Below, in pieces: positions 48,996-59,938 of a stretch of DNA of 64,000 bases; positions within the stretch are counted from its first letter, which is position 1, and each line of letters begins with the position of its first letter. The notes under the pieces are model-generated. The model ran no database searches and was not told the DNA's origin. It worked only from the letters and a program-made list of their open reading frames with translations. The translations under genes and the position numbers were made by a program. The stretch comes from Chrysomallon squamiferum (Eukaryota; Mollusca; Gastropoda; Neomphalida; Peltospiridae): positions 24,749,002 through 24,813,001 of the forward strand of contig CM022679.1 of assembly GCA_012295275.1 (NCBI GenBank), given 5' to 3'.

Positions 48996-49034
<39 letters not shown>

Positions 49035-49374
49035 TCAGTTGAATGCTGTGTGAAAATTACATTTATTGGTGTACAGTTATTTTTTTTTTTTTTAGTAAGC
49101 CTGTGATACTTGTATTATTGTGGGAGGTAACTCTATCGCACTGAGCATTTGGTTGTGACCTTGTTTTGCCTTTGTGACATAATCTACCATTACTAATTAG
49201 GGGAGCAGTCTTTCTTCCAAAGCTAGTTTGTATTTTTGCACATGTTTGTATTTTCAGACAATTGTTATTTACTGTAAATTTTTAAAATTAAAATAAATAA
49301 ATAATAGTAATAAAATTATATATGTACTGGATTACAGTATGTTGAATTTGAGGAAATGTGATTAAACACACACA

Positions 49375-49414
<40 letters not shown>

Positions 49415-50630
49415 AATTAAGAAACCCCAACATAGGCACTATTTTAATGTGATAATTTAAATTGTGAAGTAGTATTATTTTAAGACAGTTCATTATGGAT
49501 GTGTTTTTATTTTACTAGATAAGATTATTTCACTGATTGTTTAGGGTGATACAGATACTAATTTATTCTCAGATACATTATGAAAGAAAAAATAAATTAT
49601 TAAAGTTTATAAATTTTATAAAGAAAATGAAACTACCGAAATGATTTGTGATCATTTTATAAAAAAAAAAAAAATGAAAAGGTTATAAATTATTATTATA
49701 GAAAAAACACAATTAAAAAAAAAAGGTATTCTGTGATGGTATTATTCCAGTATTATTTTAACAATGATTATATTTATTTTTAAAATATTAGCTATTTAAT
49801 ATCCATTTTAAACACAAGATCGTTTTTTTTCTTCTTTTTTTTTTTAATAAAAAATAACCACATACTGCAGATTAGATTCTATTGTTATTACACATCAAAA
49901 ATAAATGTTCTGAAATTGACTGAAAGAAACTTAAAATTTTAATATTAGTTTCATATCTTGCAATACAAAACACAAGCAAACCATATCAATTAAATTAAAA
50001 TACATATCAAAATCTAACATTTTTTTTTTTTTTTTTTTTTCTGTCATGTTAGGTCTATAACATCAAAAACACATGCAACCTTTTTGTTTGAAAACTGGCT
50101 ATTACATAGTCTATCACTTTGTATTATTTCACCAAATACAAAAAAGATTATTTTAGAAAGTTGTAATATAATTTCCTCTGAGTGTATCTCTAAAAGAAAT
50201 AATTTTACCATTCATATTTTTAATTTTTTATTTTTTTTTTTTTTTTTGTTCCATGGATTATTTTTCTGTTTGAGAAAAATACAATATTATGAAAGAGTGT
50301 GTCATTTTGTGGTATATTTACATCCTGTTAGTTTGAAGATGTGAAATATAAAATTAAAAGAAAAAAAAAAAAAAAAAGATCTTCCTTTTTATATTGTATT
50401 TGTGTATTTTGTCATGCAGGATTTGTACAATAGATAATAAATTTGAATTTAAAATAATTAAAATTTTGTCACTAAATTATTTTTTCAACATTCCATTATT
50501 GTAATAAAATAAAAAAATAAAATTAACACTGAATGTTTAGAAAAATCAGTAGAGCATCAGTTAAAAAGGAGTGTATAAAGAAAGAAAGACAAATTTGAAT
50601 GCATACATTAATTTTTTCTTACAATGGTCA

Positions 50631-50677
<47 letters not shown>

Positions 50678-50915
50678 CCACTAATAAATTATATATCGAT
50701 TACTAATTATATAAATATAATTATATTTGTTTATTTTATGCAAGAAAATAAGTGTTTTGTTATGTTGTATATATTTTTTTGTATTCATTCTTGAACATTA
50801 ATTATTATTAAATAATTCAAATAAAATTTCATAACTTAAATCCCAATACTTGTGAGATCCCAGTTTTTCTGATAATGAACTGTGTAAGAGTTGTCTTCCT
50901 TGCAAGCAGTTTAGT

Positions 50916-50948
<33 letters not shown>

Positions 50949-52307
50949 AAAAATGATTGCAACAACACCTAATATATTTTATAATTAATTTATTATGTGA
51001 TTTAACTTAAAATTCCACATTTTGTTTATTTAATTTTTGCATCATTCTTGTGCATTGAGATTTTTGTTTTTTGTTTTTCATGCATAATGTTGAAATTCAT
51101 TTATGTTACATCCTAATACAGTTGTACATAGAAATGGAAAGCTGTCAGTATTGTTTTTCAGTCTGTATTTGTGGTTTGAGATGGCAGAAAGAAAGAACAA
51201 TATATTAAAAAAAACAAATAAAAAACATCAGTATTGTTTGTTGTTTGTCTGAATGGTCTGCTCAGTTCTGCTGAACAGTGGAAGGAAAATTGAATAACTC
51301 TTCACATTGTCAAACAATTAAGATCAGACACTTTCTAGATACAGGTTTTGACTGATCTTAGAATTTTTTTATTTTGCTTTGTGAATGTAAGTGATACATA
51401 TGCTACATCATTATCCAGCTTACAGAAAACTGACTTTAGAAGGGTATTACTTTGTAAATACATTTTTTTTTTTTTTTGTTGAGCCTTGTAACATTTTCTG
51501 CCCAGATTATTGAAATGGATATTAAAAAAAATAAATAAATAATTGCCAACAAATCATTTACAAGAATATCCACACTTAATTAATCATTAATAATTTTAAC
51601 ATGCATCATTTTTTTCTACAAATGCAACGTGTTAGGATTTTTTTTTATTTTTTTTTTTTTTAATTACTTGAAAGTTGTAGACCACTGATCTAAGACGGGA
51701 TTAGTTGCTGGATCAGTTCTCATCATTGCTCCATTTGGGCTCTCACTACCTCAGCTGGTAACCTATGACTCATTTATTATTGTTTTTTTGTTGTTGTTTT
51801 TTTTTTTTTTTTTTGATAATGGGTTTTTTCTTGTTTCTTTCCTTTTGTTTTTTTTTTTTTTTTTTTTTCACTCTTCTAGTGGGAAGCTGTCTGCAAAGAT
51901 TAAAAACCATCTAGGTCACTGAATGTTATTATAATTAAACAGATATTATTCACATACCATTTTTAACTTTAGTCACCATTTTTTCAGATTTTAAATTATT
52001 GTATACTTTCATAGTGAATCCAAGATGTCTGAACATTTTTTTAAAGAGCACTGGCATCTTTTCTGAACCCAGGCCTATTATCCATGTCAGCTTTTTTCTT
52101 AAACTTCTCATTGTTAATAATCACAGCCAAACCTCGATTTTTATTAGTGAAATTATAGCAGTCAGATTTATAATAATCCTCAACTGAAGGCAACTCAAAA
52201 CAGCTTTTTCTTTCTTTCTTTTGATTTCCTGTGGTCAAATAAAAAAAAAAAAAAAAAAAAAAAAATACTGAAAAATTATAATTATGACATTTATAAATTT
52301 TATTGAA

Positions 52308-52308
<1 letters not shown>

Positions 52309-52364
<56 letters not shown>
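52309..52364 (+). repeat. TTA microsatellite
   Basis: About 18 perfect TTA units. An A run (52240-52265) lies just upstream. Confidence 0.9.
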
Positions 52365-53760
52365 TGAGATGAACACATATTTGATGATGCAGCCACAATT
52401 TTCTCCAAAACAAACAAAGTGATAGGGTTGTGTGTGTAGTCCTGCATGACCCCTACATGAGTTTTGAAATAACAAAATGCATTGTAGGGTCCCTCTCCCT
52501 CTTAAATTTGTGTCAGCTACTTATCCCACTAATATCTGTTTTTACAGTAGATGGGGCTAGTTGCTGTAATGACAGGAAAGCAATGGAATGGAAAGGTATT
52601 ACAAATAATCTGTAATATTCTCTGATGCATATTATGTGTTACTTCCTAATAAAGCAAGTTGAAATATAAACAATTTCATAATATTGACTTCGTTAACCTT
52701 TCAACAGTATTGATTTCATAAGTTTACAAATTACTAGCTTATTATCAAGATGAGTAACTTAAAACTGTTAGCTAGCTTCTGCATAAAAATTAAGAAAAAA
52801 TATGTTTTATTAAACTTCATATTGTAAATCAGGTTTAAACAGATAAACAGAAAAGAAACCTACTACTACAACTCACAGCTATTCATTTTCCATTAGCAGC
52901 TTGAGATCTTTTCAAGCAAATACCTTTAACAAAATAATCATGGGGCAATAGTTGGATTGTTTTATGTGAAAATGTCTTATCCGGATGCTCTTTCTAGTAA
53001 TCTGAACATCGATTAATTTTTAATAAATTTTACCAACACCAATTGAACAGACAAAGATATTAAAATTATTAGAAAACAATCTTCGGATTCATGTGTTAAC
53101 AAAGTCTGGATTGCATGGTTTCAGTTATTAGTGTTGTTATTATTAAAATCATCTATCGTTTAATTTTTCACAGAAACATGAGCGTAAAACGTTAAAGAAG
53201 AAAAAAAAAAAAAATTAATACGTAAAGATCTCAAATTTTGATTGTTTGATTATGAATACAATGGTGTTTGTTCCATTTCAGCTCACAAATTGTTGTTTAT
53301 TCGTTAAATCAGAAAGAAACAAACCGACCATAATATTACATGTATTATACACGCATGTACGTAGTGGCAAGATATGATGGCTAAATAAATTTCTGTTGTT
53401 TCGGGTACTGAATTTACTTCGACAAATACATGTAAATTATACACAGTGTTAAAAGTTATTTCTCTTTGTGTGCAGTGGCTGGTTTAGATCTCAAAAGACC
53501 ACTCTGAAAATAGTTTTCGTTTTAAAAACAATAAATTGTCGTTATTTATTCTATATATGATCTATATATTAATATACAACATACAACAGCAGTACTGTTT
53601 TTGATCGTTGAATGCGTTTTGATCGTTTTAGGATGGTTACTAATAAACAGATACTTAATTTAATTGGCAAAAACCAAATTTGTTGTTTCTTCTATACTGC
53701 TTTTATTTATTTTTTGTTTTGTTTGTTTGTTTGTTGTTTGTTTATTTATTTATTTATTTT

Positions 53761-53775
53761 CTTCTTCTTCTTCTT

Positions 53776-53806
<31 letters not shown>

Positions 53807-53818
53807 TTATTATTATTT
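53761..53818 (+). repeat. CTT then TTA microsatellite
   Basis: About 15 perfect CTT units followed by TTA repeats. A second TTA array lies at 53900-53943. The Ser, Leu or Phe runs in its translations are artefacts. Confidence 0.9.
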
Positions 53819-53896
53819 ATCAGCCGAAGCAGGACTCAATTTCCAAAAAGTTTCTGTCAATAGAGGACGCATGTAACTCATCACATTCTTTTATTC

Positions 53897-53944
<48 letters not shown>

Positions 53945-54115
53945 TGAATGCTACCAACTATTCACTGTGTGATAACAGATCACACACACCCTGGAGTGTT
54001 GTTTCATTGTGTTTATTTCATACCTCACAATATCAGGTTAACTGTCCTGTACACATGCGCATTAATGTACACAGTATCACGTACTGAGAAATGTTCTAAT
54101 GAAATATCGCCATAG

Positions 54116-54322
54116 TATTGGGTTGAGGAATAAGACATTGAGGTTAAATTAAATTTAATCATCACATAGAAGAAAATTTAAGCTTAATTGATAACAAGAT
54201 GTAATTTAATCAATAATCCATTCTTCGTTGTTATTTACCACTTCTTGCCAATGGTCAACATGTTTTTCTGCAATAAATTTGAATTAATTATGAACTGCAA
54301 TGACTTATTTCTCAACCCAATA
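54116..54322 (-). mobile_element. Internally deleted mariner-type element (MITE-like) with TA duplications
   Basis: The terminal inverted repeats are TTGGGTTGAGGAATAAG (54118-54134) and CTTATTTCTCAACCCAA (54304-54320), flanked by TA on both sides (54116-54117 and 54321-54322), the target duplication of Tc1/mariner elements. On the minus strand, between the repeats, a frame reads DHWQEVVNNNEEWIID and stop, which matches the typical C-terminal end of mariner transposases. The catalytic DDE/DDD core is missing, so it is non-autonomous. Length without the TA is 203 bases. Confidence 0.85.
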
Positions 54323-54418
54323 CATTCAACAAAAATTATTTACAGACAAGCAAAATAAATAACTTATAAAGTTTGTGAAAAGATCTAAAAGCAACAAAAA
54401 AGCAAAGCACACTTTGGC

Positions 54419-54420
<2 letters not shown>

Positions 54421-54470
<50 letters not shown>
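54421..54470 (+). repeat. TA then CA microsatellite
   Basis: About 30 bases of TA repeats followed by about 18 of CA, inside the left inverted arm. Confidence 0.85.
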
Positions 54471-55533
54471 TATACATGAATACATACATGAAACGTTTCA
54501 CAAACGAGTACATATTTGTTTAAAAAGTTTCTTATTACTTCATGTTTTTTTTTTTTATTTGGTTTTTTTTAGACTCAAAACATCTGCAGAACAACAAATC
54601 GTAGAAAATATTCAGTAAAACGTTTATCGTAGACCTAAGCTACAAGATTACCTAAAACTGTGTAAGTTACTTTGCCTGTCTAATCAACCTGTTTCCTAAG
54701 ATTTTATCAGTTATTCAACTGCTCCAGCGAAGCTTGTCATCTCAAAAAGACCAAGCGCTCACTGTAACCAGTCAAACAACAACTTCACTTCATTATGTGC
54801 ATAGTCAAACTCAAAGACAAAGTGTCAAAATTATAAAATCATATTCATCATGATACATGTTTTAAACTATTACACGTGTTTATTATTTCATGTTGCTATG
54901 ATGTTTTCATTAGTTTCTTTCACCAGTTTAAAAAGCATTTTCATGTTATGTTCGTTATCGGACACAAACTGTGTAACATCAGGGATAACGCGACGTGGGA
55001 GAAACACTCGCTCTGTTGAACTAAACTTCACCTTATTTTTAACCCATGACGAAGTTCTAACTTGACTGGGTTTTTGTTGTTGTTTTTTTAAAGATTTTTT
55101 TTTTTTTTTTTTTTATTTATTTACGATATTTACGAAGTTTAACTTGCCTGGGTTTTTTTGAAGATTTATTTAGGATATTTTATAGAAGGTCTTTAATACA
55201 AGGTGTGCACTTTCATATTTTATTAACTTAATACTACTAACACTTTATTTCGTCTTCTTTTCTTAATTTATGTATAGTAATGATGATTATGATGATGTTG
55301 ATAATGGTGATGATAATGATAACAGTATACAAGATTAATCATGTAGAAGAATAGATACAACAACAACAAAATCGACAATAAATAAATAAATAAATAATAA
55401 CTACAGAAAGATTTACATATTTTGATAAAGCACTTAACATCATTTAATTACTAAGTGTCGCATATATGTTGTTCTGAACAAGTAGCAGTTCCCAGGAATA
55501 TGATTTACATGAATAATAGCTCTTTGTACATGT

Positions 55534-55928
55534 ATTTCTGTGGGAAAAATAAAACAATAAAAATTGTGCTGAATCATTATATTTATCAGTCACCTCGAAC
55601 ATCTCCGAAGCATAAAAGAGAAAAAAACAATAAGGTGACCTTTTAAGGTTATTCAAGATTTATATTTTGTGATAAACCTCTGAATCCTGCACAAGTAAGT
55701 CATGTAACACTCAACACACGTGTAGTATCGGAAGATTGGCTTACAGTTAACGTTTACAGCAATTCAAAGACATCAATTTTTGTTTTCAGATTATTAGATG
55801 ATAGACTTAGAGTGTCATCCAAGTCTAAACACGAAAACAATATACATTTTAAAGTTTTTGTTTTATATATATAAAGACTAAATCCAAAGATAATTTTATA
55901 TATTTTTTTATTATTGTTATTGTTGTTG

Positions 55929-55973
<45 letters not shown>

Positions 55974-56503
55974 TAATGTTTTTGTTTTGTTTAGCTAATG
56001 AGTCTATTGAGATTATGAATTATTACAAGAACCAAACTTTATTTCTCCGTGAAAAATAAAACACAGTAAATATTGTGCTGAATCATTATATTTATCAGTC
56101 ACCTTGAACATCTCCGAAGTATAAAAGAGAGAAAAACAATAAGGTGACCTTTTAAGGTTATTCAAGATTTATATTTTGTGATAAACCTGTGAATCTGCAC
56201 AAGTAAGTCATGTAACACTCACCACACGTGAAGTGTCGGAAGATTGGCTTACAGTTAACGTTTACAGCAATTCAAAGACATCAGTTTTTGTTTTCAGATT
56301 ACAAGGCGATAGACTCAGAGCGTGATCCAAGTCTAAACATGAAACCAATATACATTTCATAGTTTTTGTTTTATATATATAAAGACTAAATCCAAACATC
56401 ATTTTATATTTTATTATTATTATTATTATTTTAATGTTTTTGTTTTGTTTAGCTAATGAGTCTATTAAGATTATGAATTACTACAAGTACCAAACTTTAT
56501 TTT
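55534..56503 (+). repeat. Tandem duplication of about 0.5 kb, two copies
   Basis: Copy 1 (55534-56040) and copy 2 (56041-56503) are highly similar over their whole length. Shared stretches include GAATCATTATATTTATCAGT, GGTGACCTTTTAAGGTTATT, GATTGGCTTACAGTTAACGT and TAGCTAATGAGTCTATT. The main difference is the length of an internal TTA array, longer in copy 1 (55935-55971) than in copy 2. No open frame is conserved between the copies. Confidence 0.9.
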
Positions 56504-57319
56504 GAAGTCACTTATATCAGAGGATCAATAAGAGATTGTGGTTTGCAATCTGAAAATACAAAGAATTAACATGCATTTTATGATGGAAACATTTTAATAT
56601 TTCCAAGTAATAATAATAATGATAAGTCACCAAGAACAATAAACCAATTTGATATATAAAAATGTTAACAAAACCACGTTAAAGTGATACATGAATAAAT
56701 AAATAAAATTATTAAGCTTGAAGTTAACAAATGGGATGAAATTTAAAATAATAAATTGTCAGTATAAAAGACTAATGAAAAAACAAAATTGATAAATACA
56801 ACAATTCATGACAAAGCAAATATTCAACCTAACTTAGTAATGTAAACTAATAGTAAATAAAAATATTCTTCTATCCTGATTTATAATCATAATACTAAAA
56901 ATGTTCATTATGGATTTGAAAGTATTACCGATATGTTTGGTTTTAATAGCATTCATTGTTTTGTATTTATTTTTATAATGAACATTATTATGAACAATTC
57001 ATGGAAACAGTAGATAATTTTTGTAGATCATTTTAAATAAATAACAGGTAAATGCAACGTTGTATTAAATATCTTGATATAAATAAATAAATAAATAAAT
57101 AAATAAGTCTTTAAAAAGGAAAATCTGAATCAGTCTTGAAACTTTTTTTTCAAAAGAACAGACATCATATTCATATTTACATGGCCTGTTTATATTTAGC
57201 CCGGCGTTTCAGAAAAATAGAAACTGAATGTACCAAAATAAAATTGTTTTATCATAGGCAAGTTATTTTGACTTTTAACCTGTATAATATCGTTTATATC
57301 TTATAAATAAAATACAAGA

Positions 57320-58302
57320 ACGCTCTCTAAACTAGTGAAAGAAACTATTTGATGAAAATATAACAACATAATGAAAAATAAAAACTGTGATGATAAACAC
57401 TCGATACTGAATGACACTTTAATAGTTTAAACGCATGTTTTATAAATAAATATTATTTTTTAGTTTTGACACTTTGTCTTTGAGTTTGTCTATCTACATT
57501 ATGAAGTTAAGTTGGTGTTTGACAGCTACATCGAGCGCTTGGTGTTTCTGGGACGACAAGCTTCATCAGTCGTATGAAACAGGGTGATTTGACAAACCAA
57601 AGTAGTTGAGACTGTTTTGGATGATCGTGCATCTACGTCTACGACAAACGTTTTACTGAATACTTTGATACGATTTGTTGTTGTAGCAGTTTCAGACATT
57701 AAAAAGTAATATGAAACAATTTAAACTAACATTCATTTGTCAAATCAATCAATTTTTCCCCGACTCATGATCATGTTGTCAGTCTCCAATACATCGAAAA
57801 TGTGAACATAATTTTGTTCAGAGATCTCACATTATATCTCATCTTTGTACTATTTTTAGTTTTTTCCATAAACATAATTTTTTGTTTATTATTATTATTA
57901 TTTTTATTTATTTTTTTTTTATTTATTTATTTTTTTTTATTATTATTATTATTTTATTATTATTATTATTATTTTAAGTCTGCATTTGTTTAACGTTTCC
58001 TTAAATGTATTTTGTTGTATGTTCTTATGTATTTTTGTCGAGAGTTGACCATATATACGATTCACGGAATTAATAATTAACCAATATGAATACTGTATTT
58101 ATGGCATTTACCTTCATACACAAAGCAGAAATTTAAATGCTGTCCAGTAATATTTCGTTAAATCATTTCTCACTAAACGACATACGAACGTGATACCGTA
58201 TACTTGAATGCGCATGTGTGTAGGATAGTCAACCTGGCACTGTGAAATAACATTCGCGGGTAACTGTGAATATGTTGCCACACAGTGAATAGTTGATGGA
58301 AT

Positions 58303-58353
<51 letters not shown>

Positions 58354-58520
58354 GAAAAGAAAAAAAGGTATAGAAAAAAAAAAAAAAAAAAAGTTTTTTC
58401 CAATTAAATTAAGTATATGTTTATTAGTAACTATCCAAACGATCAAAACGCATTCAAGGATCAAAAACATGACTGCTGTTGTATTATATAATACTAAATA
58501 GATCATAGGAGGATAATTAA
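57320..58520 (-). repeat. Large inverted repeat, right arm
   Basis: This is the reverse-complement partner of 53560-54970. It lacks the mariner insertion and carries its own TAA array (58304-58352). The arms are separated by about 2.3 kb that holds the 0.5-kb tandem duplication. Confidence 0.8.
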
Positions 58521-58710
58521 TGGAAAATAAAAATTTAGTCATTCTGAAATAACAAGTTATTTGTTAAACACTAAAGAAATAATTGTGAGCAATGTATAAT
58601 TTTTTTTCGTTCTGATTTAGCGAACATACAACAAATTTTAAACACAAACACACAAAAATAGAATACCTATCTTTCTACTTCATAACCCTTAAAAATATAC
58701 AGACATATGT

Positions 58711-58755
58711 ATATCTATTTATCTATCTATCTATCTATCTATCTATCTGTCTATA
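58711..58755 (+). repeat. CTAT microsatellite
   Basis: About ten CTAT units with one G interruption. Confidence 0.85.
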
Positions 58756-59084
58756 TGCTGAAAATGAAATTCAATAACAACCACTTCACTTCGGTAAAGA
58801 TAAAGATTTTTTTTTTTTTTTTTTGTTTTTTATCACATTAATATAATAATAACAAAATAGTAATAAAAATAAATAAGTTATTAGATAAGAAATAAAATGC
58901 AATAAAACAAAATAAAAAACTTAAAATAATACGATTTATATAGTTTATAAAATGCAATTAATATAGTTTGTAAGAATTTTAAGAATAATTAATTTTTCTA
59001 TGTGATATTCTTTTTCGCTTCCACGGTATTTTTAAACACCTTCCCGATCTAAAGAAAGAGCAACATTAGTTTAAGAGATAAGAA

Positions 59085-59085
<1 letters not shown>

Positions 59086-59121
<36 letters not shown>

Positions 59122-59377
59122 TGATAATGATGAATAATAATAATAATAATAATAACAATAATAATGAATAATAACAATAAATAAATAAATAAATAAATAA
59201 GAGAGAGGGACATGTTTAGCATATTATTTTGTATAATGAAAAGAATATTTTGTCAAGCTAAGTTATTAAAATCTGCTAAAAATGAATAAAACAAATAGAA
59301 AGACAAAAAAAAAAAAAATAAAAAATAAAAAATTAATATCATGTTTAAAATCCCTTAATAATAATAATAATAATAAT

Positions 59378-59426
<49 letters not shown>

Positions 59427-59428
59427 TA
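59086..59428 (+). repeat. Cluster of TAA and TAAA microsatellites
   Basis: TAA arrays at about 59086-59121 and 59132-59175, TAAA repeats to about 59200, and TAA arrays at 59359-59428. They lie between the inverted repeat and the promoter of the tandem-exon gene. Confidence 0.85.
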
Positions 59429-59543
59429 ATAACTTAATGTCTGAAGGGTATCTAAATAAACCCATAATCTATATAAATATGCTAAAAAGAAACTTTTTAA
59501 TTATATTCATTGACGGATCTACGTTGTTATAAACACGTAGTCG

Positions 59544-59621
59544 TTCCCGAGAAATCAACTTTACTGTATTAAATTCACAGTACATGTGTACGAAGTCTTT
59601 GTACGTATATTTTCCCGGGAA
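59544..59621. promoter_or_regulatory. Two copies of a TTCCCGRGAAATC box
   Basis: TTCCCGAGAAATC (from 59544) and TTCCCGGGAAATC (from 59612) share 12 of 13 bases, 68 bases apart. The second has the full palindrome TTCCCGGGAA. The form TTC-N4-GAA resembles a STAT-type site, and half sites resemble NF-kB motifs; which factor binds is inference. They sit 55-130 bases upstream of the TATA box. Confidence 0.5.
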
Positions 59622-59675
59622 ATCTACGATAGCAGTTACGCTGGACAGGTTTGTTTATTAGCAACGACTCCGAGT

Positions 59676-59683
59676 TATAAAAA
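59676..59683 (+). promoter_or_regulatory. TATA box of the tandem-exon gene
   Basis: TATAAAAA lies 83 bases before ATG 59759, giving an expected transcription start near 59706-59710 and a 5' UTR of about 50 bases. An upstream frame of ten codons (59711-59743) would begin almost at the cap and may not be used. Confidence 0.6.
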
Positions 59684-59758
59684 GAGACGAGCGCTTTACT
59701 GTTGTATTACATGATTGGTGCGTACAATATCAGACAGTGTTAACGAACCAGCCGAACG

Positions 59759-59815
59759 ATGATCGGGGAAAAGAAGGAATCAAGTAAAGAACTGAAGGAA
59801 AGAATGGCCTGTTTC
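59759..59815 (+). CDS. Tandem-exon gene, first coding exon
   Basis: MIGEKKESSKELKERMACF plus one base, ending at TTTCG|GTAAAG (59815/59816). The phase-1 donor joins AG of the acceptor CGCGCAG|AGG at 60254 to give Glu and an open frame in exon A. The segment is charged, with no signal peptide. A weaker donor later in the frame (AAT|GTGTTA) would fit the earlier acceptor at 60247. Confidence 0.5.
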
Positions 59816-59891
59816 GGTAAAGTAGTGTCGGGTGCCAAACAATTGTTTACTTCAGAAGCTGCTAGTAATGTGTTAGTATTATGTTTTGTTG

Positions 59892-59938
<47 letters not shown>

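Larger units (their letters stand above)
46442..53500 (+). other. RASSF 3' UTR and AT-rich flank
   Basis: The transcript end is not fixed. AATAAA candidates include 46883-46888 and 47101-47106. The first 240 bases hold a five-copy 31-bp repeat. Further on there are poly-A/T runs, TAAA (48685-48732), TAA/TA (48978-49030), CA (49375-49407), TA (50635-50674) and TTA (52309-52364) arrays. No coding segment is recognised on either strand. Confidence 0.6.
53560..54970 (+). repeat. Large inverted repeat, left arm
   Basis: The arm is collinear with the reverse complement of 57320-58520. Landmarks: ACAACAGCAGT near 53583, TGAATGCGTTTTGATCGTTT near 53609, CAACTATTCACTGTGTG near 53955, CACATGCGCATT near 54052, TATTCAGTAAAACGTTT near 54609, and AAACTCAAAGACAAAGTGTC near 54807. 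The arms have diverged and contain different simple-repeat expansions. The left arm also carries a mariner insertion. Confidence 0.8.
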
